Assembly (NCBI RefSeq): GCF_015594725.1
Contig: NZ_JADNRC010000007.1
Coordinates: forward strand, 62,001 to 126,000
Direction: 5' to 3'
Origin: Flavobacterium sp. ALJ2
GTDB lineage: Bacteria > Bacteroidota > Bacteroidia > Flavobacteriales > Flavobacteriaceae
DNA: 64,000 bases
In this document: positions 8,706-17,758 of the stretch, one piece after another
Layout of the letters: every line of letters begins with the position of its first letter
Position numbering within the stretch: the stretch's first letter is position 1
Made by a program: the position numbers and the translations under genes
Notes under the pieces: generated by a model
Told to the model about the DNA's origin: nothing
Seen by the model: the letters and a program-made list of their open reading frames with translations, nothing else
The model's database searches: none

Positions 8706-11315
8706 TTGGCAGCTAAAGAGAAAGTGGTGAAAGAAACACCGTTAATGAAACAGTACAATGAAATCAAGAGAAAATATCCAGATGCATGTTTGCTTTTTAG
8801 AGTTGGTGATTTTTACGAAACCTTTGGAGAAGATGCAATTAGGGCTTCTAAAATTCTTGGTATAACATTAACAAAACGTGGAGCGGGTTCAGAAACAGAA
8901 ACTGCTTTGGCGGGTTTTCCGCATCATTCTATTAATACGTATTTGCCAAAATTAGTAAAAGCAGGGCTTCGTGTTGCAATTTGTGATCAGCTAGAAGATC
9001 CAAAAATGACTAAAACAATCGTTAAAAGAGGTGTTACTGAGCTTGTAACTCCAGGTGTTTCTCTTAATGATGAAGTGTTGCAGTCTAAAACCAATAACTT
9101 TTTGGCGTCAGTTTATTTTGCCAATAAAACTATAGGAGTTTCATTTTTGGATGTTTCTACGGGAGAATTCCTTACAGCTCAAGGAAATGCCGAATATATT
9201 GATAAATTATTACAGAATTTTAGCCCAAGTGAAGTTCTGGTTCCAAAGCATGATAAAAATAATTTTAAAGAAGCTTTTGGAGAAGATTTTCATAGTTTTT
9301 ATTTAGAAGACTGGATTTATAAAGAAGATTATGCTTTAGAAATTTTAACTAAACATTTTCAAACAGTTTCTTTAAAAGGTTTTGGAATCGAAGAATTAAA
9401 AGAAGGAATTATTGCTTCGGGAGCTGTTTTGTATTATTTATCCGAAACGCAACATAATAGAGTACAGCATATAACAACAATTCAGCGTATTGCAGAAGAT
9501 GCTTATGTGTGGATGGATCGATTTACGATTCGAAATTTGGAGTTGTATCATAGTTATAATCCAAATGCAGTTACACTTCTGGATGTTATTGATAGGACGC
9601 TTTCGCCAATGGGTGGACGTTTGTTAAAACGTTGGCTTGCACTGCCTCTTAAAGATAGTGATAAGATTAAGAGTCGTCATGAGGTCGTGTCGTACTTAAA
9701 AGAAAATCAAGAAATATTGCATGATATACAGTATCAAATTAAGCAAATATCAGATTTAGAACGTTTGATTTCTAAAATTGCTGCAGGTAAAGTTTCTCCG
9801 CGTGAGATAGTTTATCTGAAAGAATCGCTAGATGCAATTATTCCTATAAAAGATCTTGCGCTTAAGAGTTCACAAAAAGCGGTAAAAACAATAGGTGATA
9901 ATTTGCATAGTTGTGATTTATTACGTGAAAAGATTAAAACAACTTTAAATCAAGATTCAGCACCAGTATCTATTAATAAAGGTAATGCTATTGCAAAAGG
10001 TATTAGCGAAGAGTTAGATGATTTACGAGCAATTTCTACTTCAGGAAAAGAATTTTTAGAGGGAATTGAAAAAAGAGAGTCGGAGCGAACTGGAATTACT
10101 TCTCTAAAAATTTCTTTTAATAATGTTTTTGGATATTATATCGAAGTTAGGAATACACATAAAGATAAAGTACCGTCAGAATGGATTCGTAAGCAAACTT
10201 TGGTAAATGCGGAACGTTATATTACCGAAGAGCTAAAAGAGTATGAAACTAAAATTTTAGGAGCCGAAGAAAAAATTCATAAAATAGAGTTAGAGCTTTT
10301 TGAGGAATTGGTTTCTTGGATAACAACATATATTAAGCCAGTGCAAATGAACGCAAGCTTGGTAGCACAACTAGATTGTTTGTGTTCGTTTACACAATTG
10401 GCAATCGAGAATAAATATGTTTGTCCAGAAATTGATGATACTTTCGAATTAGAAATTAAAAATGGAAGACATCCTGTTATCGAGAAGCAATTACCAGTTG
10501 GTGTGCCGTATATTGCTAATGATGTTTTCTTGGATAGAGAAACACAACAGTTAATAATGATTACGGGGCCCAACATGTCTGGTAAGTCGGCTATTTTGCG
10601 TCAAACCGCTTTAATTGTACTACTGGCTCAAATGGGAAGTTTTGTTCCTGCAGATAGCGTTAGAATGGGTGTGGTTGATAAAATATTTACCAGAGTAGGA
10701 GCGTCAGATAATATTTCGATGGGAGAATCGACTTTTATGGTTGAGATGAATGAAACAGCTTCAATCTTGAATAATATTTCAGACAGAAGTTTAGTTTTAC
10801 TAGATGAGATAGGAAGAGGGACTAGTACGTATGATGGAATTTCGATCGCGTGGGCTATTGCTGAGTTTTTGCATGAGCATCCATCAAGACCGAAGACTTT
10901 ATTTGCTACACATTATCATGAGTTGAATGAAATGACCGAGTCGCTTCCGAGAATCCAGAATTATAACGTTGCGGTAAAAGAATTAAAAGATACAGTTCTT
11001 TTTATTCGAAAGCTTGTAAAAGGAGGTAGTGCGCATAGTTTTGGAATTCATGTAGCAAAAATGGCTGGAATGCCTCAGCTTGTAATCTTGAAAGCGCAAA
11101 AGCTTTTAAAGAAATTAGAGAAGGATCATTCAAGTGATGCGTTAAACGGAATTAAATCGGAGAGTGATGAAATGCAAATGAGTTTCTTTAATCTAGATGA
11201 TCCATTATTGGAAGAGATTAAAGAGGAGATTCTAAATCTGGATATAAATGCGATAACCCCAGTAGAAGCGCTGATGAAGCTTAATGAGATAAAAAGAATG
11301 ATTACAAGAAAATAA
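8706..11315 (+). CDS. mutS: DNA mismatch repair protein MutS
   Basis: MutS finds mispaired bases and starts strand repair with MutL. The 869-residue length is standard. The mismatch-reading Phe-x-Glu motif is in FYETFGED near residue 40, the Walker A motif GPNMSGKS near residue 622, and the Walker B region LLDEIGRGTSTYDG near residue 698, followed by the H-loop ATHYHEL. All domains from mismatch-binding to the C-terminal helix-turn-helix are present. The start is a TTG at 8706: no in-frame ATG lies upstream, and the next ATG would delete the conserved N-terminus before PLMKQYNEIK. It is followed by a tRNA pair. Confidence 0.97.
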   Translation: MAAKEKVVKETPLMKQYNEIKRKYPDACLLFRVGDFYETFGEDAIRASKILGITLTKRGAGSETETALAGFPHHSINTYLPKLVKAGLRVAICDQLEDPKMTKTIVKRGVTELVTPGVSLNDEVLQSKTNNFLASVYFANKTIGVSFLDVSTGEFLTAQGNAEYIDKLLQNFSPSEVLVPKHDKNNFKEAFGEDFHSFYLEDWIYKEDYALEILTKHFQTVSLKGFGIEELKEGIIASGAVLYYLSETQHNRVQHITTIQRIAEDAYVWMDRFTIRNLELYHSYNPNAVTLLDVIDRTLSPMGGRLLKRWLALPLKDSDKIKSRHEVVSYLKENQEILHDIQYQIKQISDLERLISKIAAGKVSPREIVYLKESLDAIIPIKDLALKSSQKAVKTIGDNLHSCDLLREKIKTTLNQDSAPVSINKGNAIAKGISEELDDLRAISTSGKEFLEGIEKRESERTGITSLKISFNNVFGYYIEVRNTHKDKVPSEWIRKQTLVNAERYITEELKEYETKILGAEEKIHKIELELFEELVSWITTYIKPVQMNASLVAQLDCLCSFTQLAIENKYVCPEIDDTFELEIKNGRHPVIEKQLPVGVPYIANDVFLDRETQQLIMITGPNMSGKSAILRQTALIVLLAQMGSFVPADSVRMGVVDKIFTRVGASDNISMGESTFMVEMNETASILNNISDRSLVLLDEIGRGTSTYDGISIAWAIAEFLHEHPSRPKTLFATHYHELNEMTESLPRIQNYNVAVKELKDTVLFIRKLVKGGSAHSFGIHVAKMAGMPQLVILKAQKLLKKLEKDHSSDALNGIKSESDEMQMSFFNLDDPLLEEIKEEILNLDINAITPVEALMKLNEIKRMITRK

Positions 11316-11381
11316 TTTAAATTTTAAAGTTTACGTTATCAGAAGGTTATAGCTTTCTTGTGATTTTTTTTTGAAAAAGGC

Positions 11382-11411
11382 TTGTTTAATTCAATAAATG
11401 TCCTAAATTTG
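11382..11411 (+). promoter_or_regulatory. Promoter of the tRNA-Gly/tRNA-Leu pair
   Basis: TTG (-33) at 11382 and TAAATTTG (-7) at 11404, separated by 19 nt, match the Bacteroidetes housekeeping promoter and sit about 54 nt ahead of the first tRNA. Confidence 0.7.
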
Positions 11412-11464
11412 CACTCGCAATACAGAACAATTCAAGTGTTGCAGTTCTTAAGCATAAATGAAAC

Positions 11465-11537
11465 GCGAAAATAGCTCAGTTGGTAGAGCGCGACCTTGCC
11501 AAGGTCGAGGTCGCGGGTTCGAGCCCCGTTTTTCGCT
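11465..11537 (+). tRNA. tRNA-Gly (anticodon GCC)
   Basis: A full 73-nt cloverleaf: acceptor stem GCGAAAA/TTTTCGC, D arm with AGCTCAGTTGGTAGAGC, anticodon stem around TTGCCAA with anticodon GCC, and the T arm GCGGG-TTCGAGC-CCCGT. CCA is not encoded. Only 14 nt separate it from the following tRNA-Leu. Confidence 0.97.
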
Positions 11538-11551
11538 CAATATCATATAAT

Positions 11552-11637
11552 GCTCGGATGGTGAAATTGGTAGACACGCTGGACTTAAAATCCAGTGAAC
11601 AGCAATGTTCGTGCGGGTTCAAGTCCCGCTCTGAGTA
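11552..11637 (+). tRNA. tRNA-Leu (anticodon TAA)
   Basis: An 86-nt class II tRNA with a long variable arm. The anticodon arm is CTGGA-CTTAAAA-TCCAG giving TAA, and the T arm is GCGGG-TTCAAGT-CCCGC. The acceptor stem GCTCGGA pairs with TCTGAGT with two G-T pairs. CCA is not encoded. Confidence 0.97.
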
Positions 11638-11641
11638 CAAG

Positions 11642-11670
11642 AAACCTCTTCTTTTTGAAGAGGTTTTTTT
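11642..11670 (+). terminator. Intrinsic terminator after the tRNA pair
   Basis: Stem AAACCTCTTC/GAAGAGGTTT with a 5-nt loop, followed by seven T residues. Confidence 0.9.
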
Positions 11671-11797
11671 ATTTTACATAAGTCTGTAATTTGTAAGTAA
11701 GCTTATATTGTTTGGTTTTGAGTTTTGAGCGAATCTTCGTTAACTTTAATTCCGGTGGCTGTCGGGATAATAATCTAAAAAATAATCTAAAAAATAA

Positions 11798-12145
11798 ATG
11801 GGTGCTTTCGTAATAAGTAAGAGGTTTAATGATGAGTATAAATTTGTGTTTACTTCCAGAAAAGGGAAGGTCATCTTTACAAGTCTTAGTTATGAGCTTA
11901 AATTTGAGTGTGAGGAGGAAATTGAGAAATTTAAGGGCAATATAGAATCGGCTAAATTTTTGAAGTTTAAATCGTCTGGAGGGAAGTATTTTTTTAAGTT
12001 GGTTTTTAATGATAATCATTTTGCAACGAGTAGAAAATATACAACAGAGTTGCTTCTTCAGAAAGGAATAAAAGAGATTGTTACTTATGGATCTAAAGCT
12101 GAGATTTTGGATTTCTCTGTGAGTGATTTTGTTTTTGAGGATTAG
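11798..12145 (+). CDS. DUF1508 (YegP-like) family protein
   Basis: This 115-residue protein contains two copies of the short DUF1508 beta-hairpin unit: FVISKRFNDEYKFVFTSRKGKVIFTS and, from about residue 60, GKYFFKLVFNDNHFATSRKY...GIKEIV. YegP-type proteins are small, soluble and of unknown biochemical role; in some bacteria they are linked to stress. The ATG at 11798 follows a short direct repeat of TAATCTAAAAAA and no clear promoter is visible. A very stable terminator follows. The domain call is good, the function open. Confidence 0.82.
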   Translation: MGAFVISKRFNDEYKFVFTSRKGKVIFTSLSYELKFECEEEIEKFKGNIESAKFLKFKSSGGKYFFKLVFNDNHFATSRKYTTELLLQKGIKEIVTYGSKAEILDFSVSDFVFED

Positions 12146-12161
12146 ATAGGGAAATTGAAAT

Positions 12162-12207
12162 AAAAAAAGGAGAGCATTTTGACTTGTCAAAATGCTCTCC
12201 TTTTTTT
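12162..12207 (+). terminator. Strong terminator after the DUF1508 gene
   Basis: A 22-bp perfect inverted repeat centred on a 2-nt spacer, with GGAGAGCATTTTGAC as core and an A run and a T run at its two ends, so it could work in both directions. Confidence 0.9.
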
Positions 12208-12242
12208 GCTTAAAATGTAAAGCTAAAGTTTAATCCAATAAA

Positions 12243-12272
12243 AAAGCCATCTCACAATAAGTGGATGGCTTT
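12243..12272 (-). terminator. Terminator of the small lipoprotein gene
   Basis: Stem AAAGCCATC/GATGGCTTT with a T run on the minus strand, 26 nt past the lipoprotein stop codon. Confidence 0.75.
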
Positions 12273-12297
12273 AAAAATTTTAGAATCTAAGTTCTAA

Positions 12298-12525
12298 TTA
12301 TTTTTTTGCAGCTTCAGTTGCAGTTTTTGCAGCTTCAGTAGCAGTAGCAGCAGCAGAATCAACTACAACAGCAGCAGAATCAACTACAGCAGCAGCAGAA
12401 TCAACAACAACAGCAGCAGAATCAACTACAGCAGAAGCGTCGTCAGCAGGAGCAGCGTCAGCTTTTTTACAAGATACAACAGTTAAAACAGCAACAACAG
12501 CTAAACTTAAAAATACTTTTTTCAT
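12298..12525 (-). CDS. Small alanine/valine-rich heptad-repeat lipoprotein
   Basis: A 75-residue precursor with a lipoprotein signal peptide and lipobox TVVSC (lipidated Cys19), leaving a mature chain of 57 residues. After a short linker the rest consists of six 7-residue units: VVDSAAV, VVDSAAA, VVDSAAV, VVDSAAA, TATEAAK, TATEAAK, and a final lysine. The DNA is correspondingly repetitive (21-nt unit). The heptads suggest a helical, coiled-coil-like rod. The length, lipid anchor, heptads and terminal lysine recall Braun's lipoprotein, but sequence identity to it is not apparent and the resemblance is my inference. It is a single-gene unit with its own promoter and terminator. Confidence 0.8.
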   Translation of the reverse strand: MKKVFLSLAVVAVLTVVSCKKADAAPADDASAVVDSAAVVVDSAAAVVDSAAVVVDSAAATATEAAKTATEAAKK

Positions 12526-12562
12526 CTTACTTTATTATAAAAGGTTAATTATTAATTCGTGG

Positions 12563-12570
12563 CAAAGATA
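12563..12570 (-). promoter_or_regulatory. -7 element of the small lipoprotein gene
   Basis: TATCTTTG on the minus strand, 38 nt ahead of the start codon, matches the TAnnTTTG consensus. Confidence 0.55.
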
Positions 12571-12886
12571 TAAATTTTTTAATATGTAAAATATTTTTTT
12601 ATTTTTTTTTTAAAATATTCTTCATTGCCTACGTTTATCTTAATATCAATTAACGTGCCAAAAATGTTAAAAGACTTTTTTATGTGGTGAATTTGTATTT
12701 AATTAAAGAAGGATACTTTGGAAGGCTAGTAAATACGGTGTTTTTTTTATTTTTGATTGAATTTAGTGTAATAAAAAAGAGTAAGTGTTAGTGGTGTGTA
12801 ATTAAGATTATAAATTGATTTTCATTCTCAGACAATAAAAAATTATGATTTGAATAACATATTTTAGGAAAAATTAGGGAGTCAGA
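12571..12886. other. AT-rich intergenic region
   Basis: Very AT-rich sequence with homopolymer runs between two minus-strand genes. I see no open frame, RNA gene or clear repeat here. Confidence 0.5.
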
Positions 12887-14113
12887 TTAAATTGCGCTCA
12901 TAATTGTGTCTGTTGCGCCCTTTTTATTTTGTACATAAAAATTACAAATTTGGCCTTTTTCATTGAGGTAATTTGGGTTTGAAATGAGGCTGTTGAATGT
13001 AGTCTCTAATTCTGTTGCATTGGATATAGAAATGCAACCACCTAATTGAACAAGTTCAGTTGCTTCGGCAAAATGAGAATAATTTGGTCCAATTATAATA
13101 GGAAGACCAAAAGTTGCTGGTTCAAGAATATTATGAACACCTGGGTTTCCAAAACCACCACCTACATATGCAATTGTTGCATAGCTGTATATTTTGGTTA
13201 ATATTCCGATAGTATCAATGATAAAGACATCATAATCTGCTAGATTTTTACTTTCTTTTTCAGAAAATAAGATTGTCTTTTTGGTAATAGATCGTTGGAG
13301 AGCAGTAATTTGTTCTGGTTTGATATTATGAGGAGCAATAATGAATTTTACAGGCTCTTGGGTAGTATTGATGTACTCAGTTAGTAAAACCTCATCTTTA
13401 GGCCATGAACTGCCAATAACAATAGTGGTTGTATTGTTTTTAAATTCGGAAATAAAATCTAAAGTGTTATTGCGTTCTAGAATGGCAACTACACGATCAA
13501 ATCTAGTATCTCCCGAAACAATTACGTTCTTATAGCCAATAGATTCAATTTTGTTTTTAGAACTTTCGTTTTGAACGAAAAAATAAGTAAATGCATCAAG
13601 TGCTTTTTTGTAAAAAGCACCATACCATTTAAAGAAAATCTGATTGTCTCTAAATATTCCTGAAACTAAATAGGTTGGGGTGTTGTTCTTTTTTAATTCA
13701 TTAAGGTAATTTAGCCAAAATTCATATTTAATAAAGAAAACTATTTCAGGATGAGCTAGTTTTAAAAATTTTTTCGCATTTTGTTTTGTGTCCAGCGGTA
13801 AGTAAAGTGTAACATCAGCAACAGCGTTATTTTTTCGAACTTCATAACCTGATGGAGAAAAGAAAGTAACAATGATTTTATGTGAAGGATATTTTTCTTT
13901 AATTTTTTCAATGACAGGTAAACCTTGTTCATATTCCCCTAGTGAAGCAGCATGAAACCAAATCGTTTTGTCTGTAGGTTTTATTTTTTCTTGTAGAGTA
14001 GTAAAAATACTTTTTCTGCCATCTACAAAGAGTTTGATTTTACGACTAAAAAGAGCTACTATTTTTAATAAAAAGCTTACAATAATAACGATTAGATTGT
14101 ATAAGAAAAGCAT
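12887..14113 (-). CDS. waaA: 3-deoxy-D-manno-octulosonic acid (KDO) transferase
   Basis: WaaA (KdtA) adds KDO from CMP-KDO to lipid A at the inner face of the cytoplasmic membrane, the first step of LPS core synthesis. The 408-residue product has an N-terminal membrane segment, the family motif WFHAASLGEYEQGLPVI containing the catalytic glutamate, and a GT-B C-terminal domain with GGGFGNPGVHNILEPATFGLPII near the end. An in-frame ATG 12 codons upstream (14149) exists; I chose 14113 because family members begin with MLFLYNL just before the membrane segment. It is divergent from the aminotransferase gene. Confidence 0.93.
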   Translation of the reverse strand: MLFLYNLIVIIVSFLLKIVALFSRKIKLFVDGRKSIFTTLQEKIKPTDKTIWFHAASLGEYEQGLPVIEKIKEKYPSHKIIVTFFSPSGYEVRKNNAVADVTLYLPLDTKQNAKKFLKLAHPEIVFFIKYEFWLNYLNELKKNNTPTYLVSGIFRDNQIFFKWYGAFYKKALDAFTYFFVQNESSKNKIESIGYKNVIVSGDTRFDRVVAILERNNTLDFISEFKNNTTTIVIGSSWPKDEVLLTEYINTTQEPVKFIIAPHNIKPEQITALQRSITKKTILFSEKESKNLADYDVFIIDTIGILTKIYSYATIAYVGGGFGNPGVHNILEPATFGLPIIIGPNYSHFAEATELVQLGGCISISNATELETTFNSLISNPNYLNEKGQICNFYVQNKKGATDTIMSAI

Positions 14114-14278
14114 AGTTGGATATTTGGGGCTAAAATACGTTTCTTTCAATTATTTTCATTGGTTTAAACTCATTAAATAACTATTTTTGTTCCTCGTTTT
14201 CGGAAGTATTATTTTGAAAGTCAATTAAGATGCGGCTTTCTTTATTTGGAAATGCAAACTTTAAATTAGAATATCGAA

Positions 14279-15409
14279 ATGAAAAAAATTCAAATGGTTG
14301 ACTTAAAAAGTCAATATGATAAAATAAAAGTAGCAGTAAATGCTTCAATTCAAGACGTTTTAGATACAAATACATATATAAATGGGCCGTTGGTACATCA
14401 ATTTCAAAAAAACCTTGAAACCTATTTAGGAGTAAAACATGTTATTCCTTGTGCAAATGGTACTGATGCATTACAAATTGCAATGATGGGTCTTGATTTA
14501 AAACCAGGGGATGAGGTTATTACTGCTGATTTTACTTTTGCAGCCACTGTTGAGGTAATTGCTTTGTTACAATTAACGCCAGTTTTGGTAGATGTTGAAA
14601 TGGATAGTATGAATATTTCTATCGATGCTATTAAAAAAGCAATAACTCCAAAAACAAAAGCAATCGTTCCAGTACATTTATTTGGTCGTGCAGCTAATAT
14701 GGATGCTATTATGGAACTTGCAGCAGCACATAATTTGTATGTAATAGAAGATAATGCACAAGCAATAGGAGCTGATTATGTTTCTAAATCTGGTACTACA
14801 ACCAAAGTGGGAGTTATGGGGCATGTAGCTGCAACTTCTTTTTTTCCGTCTAAAAATTTAGGTTGTTATGGAGATGGTGGAGCTATTTTTACCAATGATG
14901 ATGCTTTGGCACACATTATTCGTGGAATTGTAAATCACGGAATGTACGAGCGGTACCATCATGATGTTGTGGGGGTGAATTCACGTTTAGATAGTATTCA
15001 GGCAGGAGTTTTGAATGTGAAACTTCCGTTATTAAATGAATATAATAAAGCACGTCGTGAAGCTGCAACTAAATATAATGCTGCGTTAGCTGGGCATGCT
15101 AATATTATTACGCCTTCATTTAATGCTAACGAAAATGATCACGTTTTTCATCAATATACTTTGCGAATTATAAATGCTGATAGAAACGGATTGTTGCAAC
15201 ACTTACAGGATAAAGGAATTCCTTGTGCAATTTATTATCCAATTCCATTGCATTCGCAAAAAGCATATGTTGATGTTCGTTATAAAGAAGAATATTTTCC
15301 AGTAACTAATCAATTGGTGCAAGAAGTACTTTCATTGCCAATGCATACAGAACTTGACGATGAACAAATTAAGTTTATTACAGATAGTGTAATTGAGTTT
15401 TTGAAATAA
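14279..15409 (+). CDS. DegT/DnrJ/EryC1/StrS sugar aminotransferase
   Basis: A PLP enzyme of fold type I, 376 residues, that transaminates keto-sugar nucleotides. Visible marks are ANGTDALQIAM, the PLP-facing motif VIEDNAQAIGA, and the Schiff-base lysine in FFPSKNLGCYGDGGA. The C-terminal part with HVFHQYTLRI and CAIYYPIPLH is typical of enzymes making amino sugars for O-antigen or capsule. The neighbours waaA and galE support a surface polysaccharide role. Which sugar it acts on cannot be read from the sequence. galE follows after 36 nt, probably in the same transcript. Confidence 0.92.
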   Translation: MKKIQMVDLKSQYDKIKVAVNASIQDVLDTNTYINGPLVHQFQKNLETYLGVKHVIPCANGTDALQIAMMGLDLKPGDEVITADFTFAATVEVIALLQLTPVLVDVEMDSMNISIDAIKKAITPKTKAIVPVHLFGRAANMDAIMELAAAHNLYVIEDNAQAIGADYVSKSGTTTKVGVMGHVAATSFFPSKNLGCYGDGGAIFTNDDALAHIIRGIVNHGMYERYHHDVVGVNSRLDSIQAGVLNVKLPLLNEYNKARREAATKYNAALAGHANIITPSFNANENDHVFHQYTLRIINADRNGLLQHLQDKGIPCAIYYPIPLHSQKAYVDVRYKEEYFPVTNQLVQEVLSLPMHTELDDEQIKFITDSVIEFLK

Positions 15410-15445
15410 ACCAAATCAAATAAATAGCCAAAAAACAACCAGAAA

Positions 15446-16468
15446 ATGAAAGTATTAGTAACAGGAGGATTAGGATTTATAGGTTCGCATACTGTAGTCG
15501 AATTGCAAAAAGAAGGCTTTGAAGTTATAATAATCGATAATCTCTCTAATTCTTCAGAAAATGTTTTAAAAGGAATCGTAGCCATTACAGGTAAAATGCC
15601 TCTATTCGAAAAATTAGATTTAAGAGAAAAAGCAGCGGTACAAAATTTCTTTAAAAAATATGATGATGTTACTGGTGTGATTCATTTTGCGGCTTCGAAG
15701 GCAGTTGGCGAAAGTGTCGAAAACCCACTTTTGTACTACGAAAACAATATTAGTAGTTTAGTATATCTTTTACAAGAACTACAACAAAAACCAGAAGCTA
15801 GTTTTATTTTTAGTTCTTCTTGTACGGTTTACGGTCAAGCAGAAAAAATGCCAATTACAGAAGATGCTCCTGTGCAACAGCCTATATCTCCATACGGAAA
15901 TACTAAGAAAATAGGAGAAGAAATTATCAGAGATACTGCAAAAGCGACTAATATTAATGCAATTTTATTGCGTTATTTTAATCCAATTGGAGCGCATCCC
16001 TCAATAGAAATAGGAGAGTTACCAATTGGAGTTCCTCAGAATTTAGTTCCTTTTATTACACAAACCGGAATAGGATTACGTAAAGAATTGTCTGTTTATG
16101 GAGATGATTATCCTACAACTGATGGTACTTGTGTTCGAGATTATATTCATGTCGTCGATTTGGCAAAAGCGCATGTTGTAGCTCTGCAGCGGCTATTGAA
16201 TAAAAAGAATCTCGATAAAGTAGAAACATTTAATCTGGGAACAGGAAAAGGAAGTTCTGTTCTTGAGGTGATTATGAGCTTTGAGAAGGTAAGTGATGAA
16301 AAATTACCATATAAGGTTGTAGCACGAAGAGAAGGAGATATTACCGAGGCCTATGCAAATACGACAAAAGCTAACGATGTGCTGGGTTGGAAAGCACAAT
16401 CAACGCTAGATGAAGCAATGAGGAGCGCATGGAAATGGGAACAAAAGATAAGGAATAAAATTTCTTAG
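15446..16468 (+). CDS. galE: UDP-glucose 4-epimerase
   Basis: An extended short-chain dehydrogenase that interconverts UDP-glucose and UDP-galactose. Its 340 residues include the NAD-binding GGLGFIGSHTVVE at the N-terminus, the SSSCTVYG strand with the catalytic serine/threonine, and YGNTKKIGEE with the Tyr-x-x-x-Lys pair. GTCVRDYIHVVDLAKAH is a GalE signature. It follows the aminotransferase gene closely and ends at a clear terminator, so the two genes likely form an operon feeding surface sugars. Confidence 0.95.
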   Translation: MKVLVTGGLGFIGSHTVVELQKEGFEVIIIDNLSNSSENVLKGIVAITGKMPLFEKLDLREKAAVQNFFKKYDDVTGVIHFAASKAVGESVENPLLYYENNISSLVYLLQELQQKPEASFIFSSSCTVYGQAEKMPITEDAPVQQPISPYGNTKKIGEEIIRDTAKATNINAILLRYFNPIGAHPSIEIGELPIGVPQNLVPFITQTGIGLRKELSVYGDDYPTTDGTCVRDYIHVVDLAKAHVVALQRLLNKKNLDKVETFNLGTGKGSSVLEVIMSFEKVSDEKLPYKVVARREGDITEAYANTTKANDVLGWKAQSTLDEAMRSAWKWEQKIRNKIS

Positions 16469-16490
16469 TTTAAATAGATACTATTTTAAA

Positions 16491-16522
16491 AGTCCCAAAT
16501 TATACAATAATAATTTGGGACT
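16491..16522 (+). terminator. Terminator of the aminotransferase-galE unit
   Basis: Stem AGTCCCAAATTA/TAATTTGGGACT, 8-nt loop and a T run. Confidence 0.9.
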
Positions 16523-16551
16523 TTTTTATTAAATACATACAGCATCAAGTG

Positions 16552-17457
16552 ATGAAACAAAATCCAGATTATAAATTATTTCTCTGTATGGCTACAGTGG
16601 GAATTGTATGGGGAACAACTTTTTTGGGAATCAGGGTTGCGGTAGAAACAATTCCGCCATGGTTTGTAACTTCTATCCGTCAAGGTTTGGCAGGATTAAT
16701 TATAATGGTAATTTTATTATTTAAAAAAGAGCTAAAATGGATTGGATGGGAGAATTTTAAATACCAATTAATTCCATCTTTATTAATGATTGTTGTTGCG
16801 AACGGTTTTACCACCGTTGCCGAACAAACTTTACCAAGTGGACTAGCATCGATAATGAGCGCGTTATCTCCGGTGCTTATCTTTATAGGTAGTGTTTTGT
16901 TTGGATTGCAAAAACCAAGTTTAAAAGGTTTTATAGGTGTTGTAATTGGTTTTACGGGAGTTGTTTTTATTTTTAAAGATGGACTAGGTTCATTTTTGGA
17001 TTCTAATTATCAACACGGACTTATATTTATGAGTTTAGCAATTTTAGGTTGGGCTTCGGGAACAATTTATACCAAGAGCCATGTTCATAAATCGAATAAT
17101 ATTAAACTGAATTTATTTTATCAATTTACTATTGCTACTTTAGTTCAGTTGGTTTTGGCTTTTATTTTTTCTCCAAATCCAGATGTAAGTTTATGGAGTA
17201 CAAGAAGTATTTTTGCAGCTTTATATTTGTCTGTTTTTGGGTCGATACTTGCTTTTTTCTCTTATCATTATGCTTTAAAACGAGTAACGGCTATTCAAGT
17301 TTCTATTTTGTCTTACATTAATACTATAATCGCCGTTTTTCTAGGTTGGTTGTTGTTAGATGAAGTAATTACAGCCGATTTTATTATTGCTACAGCACTT
17401 ATTATATCAGGAGTTTTTATTATCAATTATAAAAAGAAAGAAAAAAGGATTGTATAA
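16552..17457 (+). CDS. EamA/DMT family transporter
   Basis: About ten hydrophobic helices in two repeated halves of five, the layout of the drug/metabolite transporter superfamily. The opening GIVWGTTFLGIRVAVETIPPW and the second-half FGSILAFFSYHYALKRV are typical of EamA domains. Members export amino acids, metabolites or drugs; the substrate is unknown here. The ATG at 16552 was chosen over the adjoining GTG at 16549. It stands alone between two terminators. Confidence 0.92.
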   Translation: MKQNPDYKLFLCMATVGIVWGTTFLGIRVAVETIPPWFVTSIRQGLAGLIIMVILLFKKELKWIGWENFKYQLIPSLLMIVVANGFTTVAEQTLPSGLASIMSALSPVLIFIGSVLFGLQKPSLKGFIGVVIGFTGVVFIFKDGLGSFLDSNYQHGLIFMSLAILGWASGTIYTKSHVHKSNNIKLNLFYQFTIATLVQLVLAFIFSPNPDVSLWSTRSIFAALYLSVFGSILAFFSYHYALKRVTAIQVSILSYINTIIAVFLGWLLLDEVITADFIIATALIISGVFIINYKKKEKRIV

Positions 17458-17483
17458 AAATTTTGTTTCTAATTATATAGAAG

Positions 17484-17512
17484 TCTCAAATTGTCATCTT
17501 GATAGTTTGGGA
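17484..17512 (+). terminator. Terminator of the EamA gene
   Basis: A 12-bp stem with several G-T pairs (TCTCAAATTGTC against GATAGTTTGGGA) followed by TTTTTT. Confidence 0.7.
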
Positions 17513-17563
17513 TTTTTTGTTAAGTGTAAAATGTTGTAAATTTGATTGTTAAATAAATTCATT

Positions 17564-17758
17564 ATGAATGCTAAAAAAGAAAATCCTAAAATAAATAAAG
17601 TAGAAGAGCCTTCGGTTGCTTATGAAGTTTCTAAGACTAAATTTAAAGGAATCGATAGAGCTACTTTTGATTTTGATGAAGAGATGAAAAATGGACTTAC
17701 ACCAGAGGAAGCAAAAGCTGAATCTATTAAACGAATACGTGAATGGTGGGAGAAATAA
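17564..17758 (+). CDS. Small charged protein, probable antitoxin
   Basis: A 64-residue, highly charged protein ending in GLTPEEAKAESIKRIREWWEK. An ATG at 17564 is preferred over the TTG at 17546. I cannot name the family with certainty. The evidence for an antitoxin is positional: the next frame begins at an ATG inside its last codons (17743) and encodes a fragment resembling the N-terminal part of RelE/ParE-type toxins, the tight coupling usual for such pairs. Its own reading frame is intact while the partner is broken. Confidence 0.6.
   Translation: MNAKKENPKINKVEEPSVAYEVSKTKFKGIDRATFDFDEEMKNGLTPEEAKAESIKRIREWWEK

Noticed and set aside
11669-12190. 173-codon minus-strand frame
   Set aside because: Opposite the DUF1508 gene and through its terminator; composition is that of antisense DNA.
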